A DNA stretch of 64,000 nt from Powellomyces hirtus (Eukaryota; Chytridiomycota; Chytridiomycetes; Spizellomycetales; Powellomycetaceae), in assembly GCA_025526995.1 (NCBI GenBank), contig JAHLKG010000026.1, positions 363,815 through 427,814 on the forward strand. Reading direction: 5' to 3'. Both the position numbers and the translations under genes were made by a program. Shown here one piece after another: positions 1 through 11,539 of the stretch (its first letter is position 1; every line of letters begins with the position of its first letter). The notes under the pieces are model-generated. The model searched no databases. It saw nothing but the letters and a program-made list of their open reading frames with translations, and was not told the origin of the DNA.

Positions 1-23
1 GCTCCCAAAGAGTTAACCCGTGA

Positions 24-1133
24 GCTCGAGAGCAGCCTCATATCTCCCAATCCGAATACAACGTCGTATCCTCCTACGATGCCCGGAGAATGCCCTTGCA
101 GGCCCGCGAAGCCCAGTCTCGTCTTGGGAATATCGCCCTGCTACTTCTTGCTCTGTGGAAACTGTGACCACAAATCACGGTCCAAGTGAATGGAGGAAGG
201 TTTCAGGATGGAATAGAAAGAGGCGCGGGAAGGAAATCAGATTTTGAAAGGCGGCCTATGGTCATGGTAAGCGGATTAAGGACGCTCTTTCCGAATTGCT
301 CATCACGGTAGATGCTGCAACGGGCGATTTTCGTTTGGCGCTCTTGGACGAAAGTTCAGAAATTTTGGTCGACTCACTGAGGAGTCACTTACGCACAGCC
401 ATGCTTACCGCTGAAGCGATCGAGAGGGTCGTCGAGATAAAATACTTTAATGTAAATTAACAAATTGTCTCTCCCACTCTTTTTGATACAATCAGGTTAT
501 GGTGGAAACGGATTGTACATGGGTATGGAAAATATAGTAGTTCTTGCTCTAAAAGCTACCTCCAATTCCGAGTCAAAACCAAGTCAGAATGACCGGCAAA
601 TCAAGCGGAAGACCTCTCGCTGTTGACACGTCTGGGCTACCAGTTGGTATGCACACTTTATCAATAGAGGAAGCAGTTGCCAGCTCCCGGAGGCAGAAAA
701 CTTTGATGCCATGGCATTATTCGTCAATCAATCTCAGCCACGTAGCAACACAATCTGCATTTTTCCACTTGAAGCAAGGGAATGATGCCAACACGATCAT
801 GTTCTTCATGGCACGCTTGGCAAGTCTTGTGATGGGAGAATGGTCATCGACAGCAACCCGGTGATGGAAATCTTGTTGTGGCAAGAGACATATTGTCTGT
901 ACATCCTAACTATCGGACGCACACGTACAGTACCATGTCAGAATGTCTTGCGTGAGAACTTTCCACGAGCGGACGGGCCTGCACAGTCCGTCGGAAACGC
1001 GACGGTGCCCATGCAACAAATCACCAGAACAAAGACTACAAAGGGTCGAGCAATACGGTGGCTCAGAGTGCAAGCCGGCTTCCAAGTACTGACAGAAAAG
1101 GAGCTCTCATTATCTGCAAGATGCAAAAGTTAG
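24..1133 (+). pseudogene. Unrecognised gene, 3' part, apparently broken
   Basis: I do not recognise this gene. Coding-like stretches follow one another on the plus strand but change frame. One frame is open from 24 to the TGA at 165-167 and contains an amphipathic stretch (QAREAQSRLGNIALLLLALW). The same frame reopens to about 290. A second frame is open from 248 to the TAA at 458-460 and reads KRIKDALSELL and later LRTAMLTAEAIERVVEI. A third is open from 495 to about 630 (GYGGNGLYMGMENIVVLAL). Further open pieces continue to 1133, with one more shift near 860. The step 460 to 495 could be a 44 nt intron (GTAAAT to ATCAG), but the phases do not join cleanly. The in-frame TGA and repeated frame changes suggest a decaying gene whose 5' end lies outside the window. 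A multi-exon live gene is not excluded. Confidence 0.3.
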
Positions 1134-1487
1134 GCATCTTTGTTTCCTTTTGTCAACTAACTAAAGGAAGAGTGTTTGTGGGCGGGCCTATACGATAGTC
1201 ATTAGTTTCGCGCAAGAGATGATGGCTGGATGGCGGTGGTTCCCGGTCCAGCGCTTGACTGAAAGTGTGATTAAACGACCGTTTTGTATCAGCAAAAATG
1301 TTTCGCGAAAAAGCAGAGATCACATGTATTTTGAGGGAGATATACGTGAAATATAGGGATCTGTCTAATCTATTCTCAAAAGATATATGATTCAAGCCCC
1401 GAGGACCTTGCGCACGAGCAAATGTCGGATCTACCATCTGGCGGCGCATCGGATGGGTTGGGGGGCTATCGCGTCTCATGCATCGAT

Positions 1488-1847
1488 TTACCAGACGGGC
1501 TTGGCGTTGGTAGAGACGACACAAGCGCGAGCAATGGCGTTGGCATTGGGGAGAGGCTGGGGCTGCTGGTCCTGGATGCACTTGTCGAAGCCGGAGGGGT
1601 CCTCGGCGGGGTCGGGGCAAGGGGCGCTGGGGTCGACGAGGGGCGCGCCCATGGGCCAGTCGGGGTACGGACCAAAGACGCAGTTAGTGACGGCGAGACC
1701 GTCTTTGCCGCAGTAGCAGTGACCGTCGACGCCGAACGCGTGGGCGCAGTTGCAGCTGCGGTTGGGAGCGGCGGAGACGAGAGCGATGATGCACGCGAAG
1801 ACGACCGCGAGGAAGATCATGCGCTTGCTGAGGGATGCGGAAACCAT
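1488..1847 (-). CDS. Small secreted eight-cysteine protein, copy 1 (no C-terminal anchor)
   Basis: A 119-residue protein of unknown function, paralogous to the genes at 5426 and 6183. The ATG at 1847-1845 was chosen because it starts a good signal peptide: a short basic n-region, a hydrophobic core (IFLAVVFACIIALVSA), then cleavage near residues 26-28. The mature part has eight cysteines in the pattern C-x-C-x9-C-x-C, then single Cys before the P.WPM motif, in CPDP, in FDKC and near the end (ACVVST). The three copies share VD..CYC, CPDP and FDKC. Unlike the other two, this copy stops directly after the last conserved block (KPVW) and lacks the Ser/Ala/Pro linker and hydrophobic tail. It would therefore be fully secreted rather than GPI-anchored. 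A GTAAAT donor overlaps the stop, so an unseen second exon is possible. It is not a CFEM domain, because the cysteine spacing differs. Confidence 0.75.
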   Translation of the reverse strand: MVSASLSKRMIFLAVVFACIIALVSAAPNRSCNCAHAFGVDGHCYCGKDGLAVTNCVFGPYPDWPMGAPLVDPSAPCPDPAEDPSGFDKCIQDQQPQPLPNANAIARACVVSTNAKPVW

Positions 1848-1920
1848 GTTTTTTGGTTCGGTGGCTGAATGCGAGGTGGGGAGTATGGATGCGAGGGGAC
1901 GACTGGCCTTTAGGGCCACT

Positions 1921-1927
1921 TTATGTA
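1921..1927 (-). promoter_or_regulatory. TATA-like box of the copy 1 gene
   Basis: On the minus strand this reads TACATAA, about 75 nt upstream of the ATG at 1847, a plausible TATA-like position. Only position and composition support it. Confidence 0.3.
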
Positions 1928-2911
1928 TTTCCCATTCGCCTGCTCGGCGGGGATGGCTGTCATGCACGATGGACACCCAGAGACAGTCACACCTACACCT
2001 GCCAAATCCAGTTGACAATTGACAAAGTCCCTGGGAACCTCGAACACTGCAAGAAAAAGGAAAAAAAGGACCAAAAATGGAAAGCAAATGGGGTGCGCCC
2101 GCCCTGGCGGCAACAAGGGACAACGTCGGAAAAAAAGGCTGAAAAATGTCCCACCCTGCGAGGGCCCATCATGGAATACAGTACATTCTTCAGCCACATC
2201 GCTACGCCCAAGTCCGCCGGGCGGGAGGACCATGCTGTGTAGAAAGTAGATCGGGGGCTTTTCGTACCTGCTGAAAAAGATCTAAGCCATCATTACGGCG
2301 AAACCCTAGAGCTATGGTTAGAGCAAATCCTACATGGCGGTGGTTAAAAGTTCTCTTCCTAGAGAATGGTTACAAGAAGTATGTCAAGCCATGGCTAAGT
2401 TACGGCTACAGTCGATTGGGCTCCAACTACCCGCGCATCTGCTATGTCTATTTATCATCGATGTAGCGCACACTTATAGGCGGAGATTTGGGCGATATCA
2501 CCCTGATGTGGTTTGTTAATCTATGTGACTGATGCCCGTGCGTCCCAGTCAAAAAAAAGTTGGAGAAGCACGGGGGAATCGAGCCGCTCCTGGAGAGTTG
2601 TTTGCCACAGGGATGGGGAAGGCTCCCGTCTGGTTTTTTCTTGGATTGTTTGCATCCACCAACTTGGCTGCCCACTCGTTGGCGGGCTCTGACGAGCAGG
2701 GCCATGAACAAGGCCTTCGTTCGTGGAGATGCCAGACGTCCCGGGGTCAGTTTCTGGAAACTCTACAGTACATACACTCGTTTGCTTTGGCGATTGCACT
2801 ATTCGCTACGAAGTAGACTGGGAAATACTCAAAAAGCGAGACAACCTGCGTATTCCAGTTTGAGTGCCTTCATTGCCTCTTCCATAGATCGGCGCTTCAT
2901 CGTTTTAAGAA
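1928..2911. other. Intergenic region, no gene recognised
   Basis: It separates the divergent copy 1 and TMEM135-like genes. Short open frames exist on both strands, the longest at 2560-3048 plus, but they have no domain or composition that looks protein-like and overlap one another. The region contains short A-rich runs near 2050-2140. Confidence 0.5.
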
Positions 2912-4522
2912 ATGTGCAATCCAACAAGCGGCGCCGACACCAGATTCCACGACACACCACCAGTTCAGAGCATCCCCCCGCTGGAACATCCAACGCGACA
3001 GATTCTGTTGTCATGTGCAAGAGCGTACCTCAGTGGCTACGCCTTTGACGCGTTCCCCAAGATCATATCCCTATTGATCAAGCTGATATCTGGACGCCGC
3101 CATGGGGAGCCAGGATCGTCGAGGCAGATTCTGTTGCGGCTTCTCGTCGTCGTGGCTTCGAGTCTCAAAGCGCGACTCCCGTTCTTCATGCTTACCTTGA
3201 TAGGAGGGTTTCGAGTCTTGGATCGGCTTGCTTGGAAGGCAGTCAAATCCTGGAAAGCCCACCCCGGCATCACGCCAAAGAAGGTATCCATCGCCGTGTC
3301 AGCTTCTGTGATGCTCCAGCCGACCCCCGAAGGCGATGAGATGGAGCAACTTGCTTTTGCGATCGACGGTCCTCCTAGTGTCTGTTCGAAAGATGCGTTG
3401 AAATCCATCGTTCCTGCCCCATACCCAATGGTCGAAAGAATCCTGAACCCTACTGTGTTTGCGGCCACAGTGTCCAGTGCCTTGGCTTTGCTCATTATCG
3501 AACCAGCTCGTCGCGCCGAATTTGCCCTCTTCACCTTGGTCCGCGCTATGGACTCGGCGGTCTCGTTCAAGCGGGCGAGCATGAAGTGGACGTTACGCAA
3601 CAGGTTCGGCGTGCCTGATCTTGTGCTCAACAATGCTAGCGCAATCGTTTTCATTACTGCATGCACACAAATCATGTTCTGCTGGTTTTACTAGTGAGTA
3701 TGCTGCCCGAGTTGAACGTGGTTTTCAACTCTTGATTCGAGTTTACTGACTATTGTCTTTGGGCATTTCAGCCCACAAGCTCTGCCAAGAAGCTACACCA
3801 ATTGGATTACCAGCATGAGCCACTTGCACCCACGAGTCAAACAAGCGTTCACCTTGTTCGGGCTCGGGGAGATGCAATACGGCGAGGACACTGGGCACGC
3901 ACACGTCCTTGGCGAGGTCGCAGAGGAACTGGGTTACGGCTTTGGAGCAGGAGATCCTGTCAACGGTCACGTCTCGTGCGGCGTGATTCACAACAAGATT
4001 GGCTGCCTCCATAACTTTGTTCAAAAGTGGCGAGCTGGAATGCGGGACTCGTTGAAGATTTATCTCCTCGTGCATCTCTTGCCGGTGCTTTTATTCAATC
4101 GGAAGCGTCTCAGGTCCAGCCGCCGCGCGAAAACCATCACCGACATCATCACGGGCACGCTCCGGTCTGCCAACTTTCTCGCTACGTTCGTCACGTTTGT
4201 GTGGATACCGCTGTGCACCGTGCGCAACTTGACGAAGCGGGACGGCATGCTCGGGCCATTCCTCGGCTCGCTTCTGTCGGGTTTCTCCATCTTTCTCGAG
4301 CGCCCGTCGCGCCGAAGGGAGATGACCGTGTACGTTGTACCGAAGGCTCTCGACAGCCTGTGGTGGAGACTTGCAAACGGCAGACTGGGGTTGGGAAGAA
4401 TGCCAGGAGCCGAATTCGTCATGTTCGCGGCGGGCATGAGCTATATTTTTTCCGCATTCACTGAGCCCGTTGCGCTGAGACCCGCCATCAGAAACGCTCT
4501 GGGCTTCTTTCTGACACAATAG
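2912..4522 (+). CDS. TMEM135-like multispanning membrane protein
   Basis: Two exons, 2912-3693 and 3772-4522, give a 510-residue protein. The intron has a GTGAGT donor and TTTCAG acceptor and splits one Tyr codon (phase 2), joining the exons in frame. The product resembles the TMEM135 family, linked in animals and fungi to peroxisomal and mitochondrial membrane and lipid homeostasis. The family's C-terminal signature is clear: SLKIYLLVHLLPVLLFNRK, then LRSANFLATFV, FLGSLLSGFSIFLERPSRR and MTVYVVPKALDSLWW. Several hydrophobic segments are seen before the intron (residues about 35-105 and 185-205) and after it. The Cys-containing stretch before the signature (HVSCGVIHNKIGC) corresponds to the family's Cys-rich region. 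The start at 2912 is the first ATG of the open frame; an upstream exon cannot be excluded. It lies beside the biosynthetic locus but has no evident role in it. Confidence 0.75.
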
Positions 4523-5425
4523 AGTAGGAATAGATGAATAGACATTTGCGTGCAACCGACATGCGATGGGACGATTACAGTTGGGATTGCTAGTGACGAT
4601 CGACTCACTCACGCTCCCGCTGCATGCACCGCAGAACGTCAGCCCTAGGGATGCTGTTGCGTGACGATGCGTAGTCTCGGAACAACGTGTGAGGGAGGGA
4701 GGTGAGGGAGGGGGCTGAGGGGACAGGCTGAGGGAATGACTTGAACATTCACCTTTGTACTATCGATATCGATACTCTTGAGATGGAATAGACGATGTTC
4801 TGTGTAACCAAAATTTAGCAAACAACACGAGAGAATGCGCCTAAGTTATATCGATAGCTGAGAGCAACGAGTTAGTGCGTTGGCAACGGCTTGTGCGATA
4901 CAGAATTTTGCATGAGTGAGTGAGGAGCGAGTCCGCATCTGTGAAAAATGCTGAGTGTGATTTTTTTTTTTCAACCCCACGAATCTGTCCGGCGCCCGTC
5001 CAGGTGGTGGTGCCATATACCGTGGTGTATGTACATGAAAAAAAAAAACAACAACAACAACAACAACAATTGCAACGGGATTTATAACAACGGTTGAGGA
5101 CGTTGTTGATAATCGATATGGGTTGTGTTGTTGTTTTGTAACGCGCATTTTGTCACTCTTCACAAAATTGACGCTTCTCGCAGAACGACGCAGGACGACG
5201 GGGACAACCGTCACGCCGCCCCGTTGACCGCTCCGCTCCGCTCCAACGCCCGTCTTGGCGAACTCCTGTGGAACCCCCCCGTCGTTGTTTGGCATCGCTG
5301 CATCTCATGACAAAGTCGTCGTTAAATACTCTGGCAGTCATCCTTCTGCATCATCCCTCTAACTTTTGACGAATACATAACTTACCCTCACATCACTCCG
5401 GTCTCAACTCATTCACCGCGCAACA
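4523..5425. other. Intergenic region with low-complexity tracts
   Basis: No gene is supported. It holds a GGGAGG-rich patch near 4690-4725, a T run near 4959-4970 and the A/CAA tract at 5038-5069. The long minus-strand frame across 4846-5295 is low complexity (a run of Val codons from the CAA tract) and is not credible. The 3' end is the promoter of the next gene. Confidence 0.5.
5038..5069. repeat. Poly-A plus (CAA)n microsatellite
   Basis: Eleven A residues are followed by seven uninterrupted CAA units. It is a simple sequence repeat in an intergenic region. Confidence 0.9.
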
Positions 5426-5857
5426 ATGTTCGGCCGCCGCTTTAGTATCAAATTCGCGGTCTTCGCCATGTTCCTAGCCATCCTCTCGCCGATCGCAGAG
5501 GCCGTGAGCTGCAACTGCAAAAACGCCTTCTCCGTCGACAACGCTTGCTATTGTGACGCTGCTGGCGCCGCAATCTGGTCCTGTATTCATGCACAAGCAC
5601 CATACTGGCCAATGCAGAACGCTCCTGCCGAGAGTGCGATGGCGTCGTGTCCGGATCCGACCGTCGACTCTGCTGCTTTCGACAAGTGCATCCAGGACCA
5701 GCAGCAGAAGCCCCTCCCAGACGCAGACGGCATGGCTCGTACCTGTGTCACGAGCACAAAAGCAGCTCCCACCTCTTCAGCGGCCCGCACAGCTGGAATC
5801 GCTGGTGGTGCGACAGTTCTGGCTGCGTCCTTTGCCGTCTTCGTATCGGCCATGTAA
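5426..5857 (+). CDS. Small secreted eight-cysteine protein, copy 2, probable GPI anchor
   Basis: A 143-residue intronless gene. The N-terminus is a signal peptide (residues 1-26, core FAVFAMFLAILSPIAEA). The mature domain carries the family's eight cysteines: C-x-C-x9-C-x-C, then Cys in WSC, ASCPDP, FDKC and RTC. The block PYWPM and the segment FDKCIQDQQ are shared with copies 1 and 3. After the last cysteine comes a Ser/Thr/Ala linker (PTSSAARTAG) and a hydrophobic C-terminal tail (ATVLAASFAVFVSAM), the typical layout of a GPI-anchoring signal. The protein probably sits at the plasma membrane or cell wall; its role is unknown. It is closest to copy 1 in the FDKCIQDQQ region and forms a local family with 1488-1847 and 6183-6659. 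Confidence 0.8.
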   Translation: MFGRRFSIKFAVFAMFLAILSPIAEAVSCNCKNAFSVDNACYCDAAGAAIWSCIHAQAPYWPMQNAPAESAMASCPDPTVDSAAFDKCIQDQQQKPLPDADGMARTCVTSTKAAPTSSAARTAGIAGGATVLAASFAVFVSAM

Positions 5858-6100
5858 AAATCCCGCGCAATTCACACCCGCTCTATCCACAGCCATACAT
5901 ATAGATCGTTCGCAGACACACACAAATGTGTATTTTACTGTAATATACTTACTTGGAACAATGTTGTTGTTGTCGATTTGATTATTTCACAGGGTATGAA
6001 TACATCCACCCGAGCGTTCTCCAAACCTAAGCAGGCAGGAAACTCAGCCCAGCCAACATTTTCTTGGCAAGCTTGGTCTCCTTGACCCACTTTCTGCCAC

Positions 6101-6106
6101 TATAAG
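6101..6106 (+). promoter_or_regulatory. TATA-like box of the copy 3 gene
   Basis: TATAAG lies 77 nt upstream of the ATG at 6183. Support is by sequence and position only. Confidence 0.35.
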
Positions 6107-6182
6107 AAGGCAGCCACCACGCGAACCCCATGTACCTGTAAACACTCGCTCACAAACTCGGCCTCGCACTCACACCGCAACC

Positions 6183-6659
6183 ATGTTTGCTCGCTTTCCT
6201 CTCACCATCCTCCTCCTCGCCGCGATCCTCCTAGTGACAACCGCTCGAGCAGACTGCAACTGTGCCAACTCGTGGTCTGTCGACAACGTCTGCTACTGTG
6301 GAAAGGATGGTGCCGCAATCGACGCTTGCGTCAAGGGCATCGCTCCATACTGGCCCTTCCAAAACAACACCCTCCGCGCAGACTCGTCATTGTGTCCCGA
6401 CCCAGCTGTGGATGCCGTGGCGTTCGACAAATGCTTGGAGGATTCCCTACCGAAATCTCTCCCTAACGCAGGCGCAATCGCCAGCGGATGTGTTGCAAGC
6501 ACAAAGGCCACTCCTGCGTCTTCCTCCGCATCCCCCGCATCCCCCGCGTCCCCTGGATCTCCCGGAACCTCGAAATCTGGAACTTTGCGAAACATTGCTT
6601 CGATGGGCTTGACTGCTACCATGGCGTTCTTCCTCGCCGTCGCATTAGCAATGTATTGA
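6183..6659 (+). CDS. Small secreted eight-cysteine protein, copy 3, probable GPI anchor
   Basis: A 158-residue intronless gene. The signal peptide spans residues 1-23 (core LTILLLAAILLVTTARA) and is followed by the family domain with eight cysteines (DCNC, VCYC, DAC, LCPDP, FDKC, SGC). Copy 3 shares the CYCGKDG segment with copy 1, though it lies beside copy 2. A longer low-complexity stalk of Ser/Ala/Pro (residues about 110-133, SPASPASPGSPG) precedes a hydrophobic tail (MAFFLAVALAMY), again suggesting a GPI anchor. Function is unknown. It lies tail to tail with the ABC transporter gene, with 168 bp between stop codons. Confidence 0.8.
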   Translation: MFARFPLTILLLAAILLVTTARADCNCANSWSVDNVCYCGKDGAAIDACVKGIAPYWPFQNNTLRADSSLCPDPAVDAVAFDKCLEDSLPKSLPNAGAIASGCVASTKATPASSSASPASPASPGSPGTSKSGTLRNIASMGLTATMAFFLAVALAMY

Positions 6660-6827
6660 AGTGACACGGGCACTTGAGATTCGTCATGGTTGAACTCAAA
6701 ATATAATAGACCCAGAGCTACACTTCAGGCGAGGTCTCTATAATAAAATGCTTCATCTATAAAACTCTACATTACACTGCATGCTGCAGATAAAAAGTCC
6801 TCTTCCTATAGTCATTATAAATGCAGC

Positions 6828-9800
6828 CTACATGGCATGCCTCCCGTTAGCGGCTTCCTGGCGTCTGACCATCTGAGCATATGCGCCGTCCATCGCCAAA
6901 AGTTCCGGATGTGTTCCACTTTCGAGGATCACGCCGTCAGACAGCAGAACAATCTTGTCGGCATCGCGCACGGTGGAAAGACGGTGCGCCACCATGATGG
7001 TCGTGATATCTAATACAACCCAAACGTGTTTTAGGCGTCTGATGTGGGCTTGCAAGTTGAAGTAATTATGGCTCTACCTTTTGTTAGCGTGTCGATGGCG
7101 GTGCGAACAATCTTCTCGTTATGTACGTCCAGTGCACTATACATTGCAAACAGCACTTGTCAGTTAAGGCGAGACCCCGGACAGAGCATAGCACATGATA
7201 GAAACCTTGTGGCCTCATCTAGAATTAAGATTCGCGGTTTTCGAATGCATGCCCGAGCTACGCATTAAAATGCACATAAGTCAAAGAGGTCGTGACTCCA
7301 TACGGAGACTACAAAGGCTGTCTTACCAATAGCAATCCGCTGCTTCTGTCCACCGCTGACAGAACCCGTCCCAATGACTGTCTCATACCCGTTTGGCAGC
7401 TCATTCACGAACTCATCCACACTCCCCACAGCAGCCGCCTTCACAAGCTGTTCTTCAGTGACGTTCACGACGGCTCCAGCAGGCGCAGCCGAGGCTCCAT
7501 ACGCAATGTTTTCACGCACTGAGCGTGAGAAAAGGACAGGTTCTTGAGCCACAACGGCGACCTGTCGACGGAGGGCTACGAGATCCCATTCTTTCACGTC
7601 GATTCCGTCAACGGTTACTTTGCCTCCTGTTGGATCATAGAGTCGTGAAAGCAAAGACGCGACGGTGCTCTTCCCGCTACCGGATGGACCGATGAACGCG
7701 ACAGTTTGGCCTTGCTCGATGGTGAGCGTCAGATCGCTGAGCACTTTCTTGTCTGGCAGAGCCGGATATGCAAAGTCGACATTTTGAAAGACGATGCGAC
7801 CCTGCATGTTCGGGCTGTGCTGTTTATCCACGTCCCCGCCCGCGAGAGGAAGATCCAATTGCGTGTGATTTCCATCCACTGGGCCATCTCTGTTGGGGTT
7901 GAAAGATGGCAGGCGCCTGCTCCGAATTCGTGGGTTCCTCGACATCAACTGATGCAGACCATGCACGACCGCCGTTGTTTCTCCAATGTTTCGGCTAGCG
8001 GCGGAAAGCGCTCCGAGAGACTGTGCGACCCACATGACGCTGAGAACGACAACCAGCACGTCGTGGAATGAAATCAGCTGGCGGATAATGAGGTGGTAGA
8101 TGTAGACAAAGGCGGCAATGTAGCCGAACACGAAGAATGCTGTCCTCACGATGTTAGGAATTTTGCGTGAAGAACAAGACACAGCCATTCGTACGTACAG
8201 GTGTTGCATCCTGCGGCGAGTCCAGTCAATAATCGAGCGCTGGTGCCCTGCTTGAAAGCATCATCGAGTGATTCTGATCCGAAACCATTAAGCAAAACAA
8301 TCAAAAACAAAAGCCAGCAGCCCGGGAGACGTACCAGAGAACGAGGCGATGAACTGTTGTTCCTTCCCCAAGCACACGATGGTCTTGGCATTTGAAACAG
8401 CAGCCGTCGCATCCGTCCCTGCCTTCTCCAGTTGCAGCTTGATCAACTCAGCATAGTTCGATGATCCCTTCAGTTGCGCATAGTTTGCAAACACCACGAG
8501 CGGCGCACAGGCAAACATGAACAACGTCAACTTCCAACTCGCTCCCATGGCAATCCCGACAGCAATGACTACGGACACAATCATGCTAAGGATGGATCCC
8601 AGTATGCCTTCAAGGAGACGTTCGATGACGTCGGGATCTGCAGCGAGCATTGTGGCCAGAGCACCCGCTGTCTGTTCAGGCTCATCGTAGAAATACATGT
8701 CTTGTGAAAGCAGTTGACCAAACACTTGGGATCGGACGCGGTTCGCGAGATTTGTACCAGAGATAGAAAAGGACAGTCGTCGGAGCGTGCGTCCTAAGAG
8801 ACCGAGGAATGCGAAGCCGAGAAACAGGGACGAGTAGAAGATTACGTGTCTCCAGCGGCTGCCGTTGTGATCCGGTTCGCTGAGAACGCTAAAGTTGTTC
8901 GCCATAATCAACGACTGAAGCGGAGTCAACTGTAATCACAAGAGAAGGGTTCAGGAGAGCTGGACGATGGATTACCAGAAACAGCTTAACGCAACCCACC
9001 CCTCCAAGAAAGAAGCTCCCGAACAAACCCAGGGAGACCCACATCTTCTCAGTCCCGACAATCTCCAAAAACCATTTGCGAACTTGCTTGCTCTCGGCTT
9101 TGCTATAGACTTTCTTAGGTTCCTTCTCCCCCTTTGGATTCTTCTTTTTCTTCTTGTTCATCTCCTTCGGCCTTTCACACAGGACGTCCTTCACTGGTGT
9201 CAGTGCTATGCTATGAACGGACGCGACATCCGGAGAAAGCCCTTCTCGTGAAGACCATTGACCGTGCCACCCTTTGGCCATGTTCCATGCGACTTGGATC
9301 GCCTGTGCTTGCGGTTGCACATCAACCAGGTCTATCCATTGTGTGTCGAATTTCATGATGGAAGAGGCACGCGAGGAATCATCCAATAGTTCGACACTAT
9401 CATCGTCCGACCATGTTTCACCGGAATTCAGAGACTCGCGATCGTCCGCATCTGAGATTTTGAAGGTGGGCAATCCCACTCTGTCGTGAGAAGCTTCTGT
9501 TATCTCTCGTTCGCCGTCAACCGATTCTCTGATCATAGCCGCGTAAATTCCTTCGAGTTCAAGGAGCTCATTATGTGTTCCCTTCTCGACGATGCGCCCT
9601 TGTTCCAGAACACAAATACAGTCGGCGTTGCGGATGGTTCCAAGTCGGTGGGCAATGATCACGGAAGTCATGCCATGACACACGGCATCGATTGCATCCT
9701 GTACCTCCTTCTCCGTATTAACATCCAGAGCGCTGGTACATTCGTCGAATATCATGAACTTTGGACGTCGGAGCAATGCTCGAGCAATCGCCAAACGCTG

Positions 9801-11539
9801 TTTTTCTCCACCGCTCAATCTCACGCCGCCTCCTCCACCCGCGGCTCCGCCCGCAGCCGCGATGATACTGTCGTAACCGAGTGGAAGTTTGTCGATGACA
9901 TGTGCGACGCGTGCCAACTGACATGCTTCCACGATTTGCTCCCGACTCGGTGGTGTCAGACATCCCAAGGCGACATTGTCTGCGATTGTCCCTCGGAAGA
10001 GCACAGGCTCCTGATTCACCAGTCCCACATTTTCTCGCCAGGAATGCGGTTCGATCGACGCCAAGTCGAGATTTCCCACAAATATCGAGCCGGCACTCAC
10101 ATTGTGCAGTCGCAACAATAGCTGAGTAATGGTCGACTTCCCACTTCCCGATCGACCGACAAACGCAATCTTGCTGCCATACGGGATGTCGAGGCTCAGG
10201 TTGTCAATTACGGTCACACCGGGTCGTGATGGGTAACTGAACATGACGTTCTTGAACGAGATGTTGGCATTTTCTGCTTGTTCAGGGGAGATCGACTGCA
10301 ATTTCACAGCAGCACGTTGCTGAGCCTCATTTTTGGCGTCGAGTAGGAATTCGAAAATAGCGCCTGACGCTGCTTGTCCGTCACTGATTGACTGTAGATT
10401 CTCAACAATCTGGTTCAAACCATTGAGCGCACTGGATACCTGGAGAAACGTGTTAATGATGTTTGCTTGGGTGGATATGGCGTTTACGGCAAGCCATCCG
10501 GCGTACAGGAACACGGGCGATAGAATGGCGTCCATGAAGAAGGAGCTTGCGCCGAGTCGGAGTGCTACTTGCAGGTAGATTGCGCGCGCGAGTCGTCCAA
10601 CGGATGCGAGAGCGGCATTGTATCGCGTCCATTCCTCCGCTTCCCCATTTAGCGAAAATACCGTGCGAATGTTGGACAGCACTTCCAAGGTGCTGCTGCT
10701 GAGGTCCGAATACTTTTGCTGCACTTTCTCGGTGTCCTTCCTAATTCGTCTCACAGCGAGAGTGGTGATGGTAATGGGAATGATTGATGCGCCGATGATG
10801 ATAACTGCAAGTCTCCACTCCGTATACAGTCCCAACGTCAGCGCAAACAGCACCGCCGAGGCGAGGGTCAATGTTCGTCCCAATCGTTCGCCGATAGCTT
10901 CCCTCACTTTCATGGCGTCACGCGTCACCATGTTCGAGAACTCTCCCGGGCCGTGTTCGTCGTGGTAAGCTTGATTTCGTCCCATGTGATGTTCGAAGAT
11001 GGCTTTTCGAAGAAGAAGTGTGGCGCGCTCACCAGCGACCATCCACAAGTAGCCCTGCAGCGCTCCAATCAGCAATGCGGAGGGAGCAAGTACGGCGAGA
11101 TAAATGATGTATTGGAACACATCGTCGTGAAGGTTGCCGGGGTAGCCGCCAGGTGGGGAGTTCTGATAAACACCAATTATGCCCGCCAGTAATGCTGCAT
11201 ATTAGAGGGAGGTCTTGAGTGATTGTGCACATGGTCCAGAGTCGGCCCGCACTTACACGACAGATAGTCCAAAAGGGGAAACACTAGCCCATTGAGCAGC
11301 GATGCGAGAACTCCAAGAGAGAAGAGGACTTTGGTTTGCGCATCGACAAAGTTCCATACATTCACATGAACGAGCCTCCTCGGCGGGCGTGCGACTGGAG
11401 TACCGCGCGACTCGGCGTCTCCATGCTTCTTGTCTCGTGAGTCCCCATAGGACTTTTGTGCGGGGTTGTCCACATGACGCATTTCCGTTCTTTCGATGAG
11501 CTCCTCAGCGTCCTTTTGCATGTTAGCAGATAATCTCAT
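6828..11539 (-). CDS. ABCB-type full-length ABC exporter (MDR/P-glycoprotein-like)
   Basis: Eight exons on the minus strand: 11539-11257, 11194-8976, 8929-8335, 8273-8199, 8139-7327, 7257-7206, 7136-7078 and 7009-6828. All junctions are GT-AG and in frame, giving 1,425 residues. Layout is TMD1-NBD1-linker-TMD2-NBD2. NBD1 has Walker A GRSGSGKST (about 441-449), signature LSGGEKQR (about 554) and Walker B FMIFDECTSALD, where Cys replaces the usual Ala. NBD2 has GPSGSGKST (about 1208-1216), signature VSGGQKQR, Walker B ILILDEATSALD and H-loop AHRLST; its C-terminal part is spread over four small exons. The inter-half linker holds a lysine-rich stretch (NKKKKKNPKGEKEPKK). The family exports lipophilic compounds and peptides from the plasma membrane. 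Divergent transcription from the synthetase suggests product export or self-protection. The start at 11539 is the first ATG of the open frame, preceded by a pyrimidine-rich leader. Confidence 0.9.

Noticed and set aside
2560..3048. A 162-codon plus-strand frame upstream of the TMEM135-like gene
   Set aside because: It overlaps the gene start in another frame, has no domain, and does not join to it by plausible splice sites.
4846..5295. A 149-codon minus-strand frame
   Set aside because: It contains a Val run from the CAA tract and has no protein-like composition.
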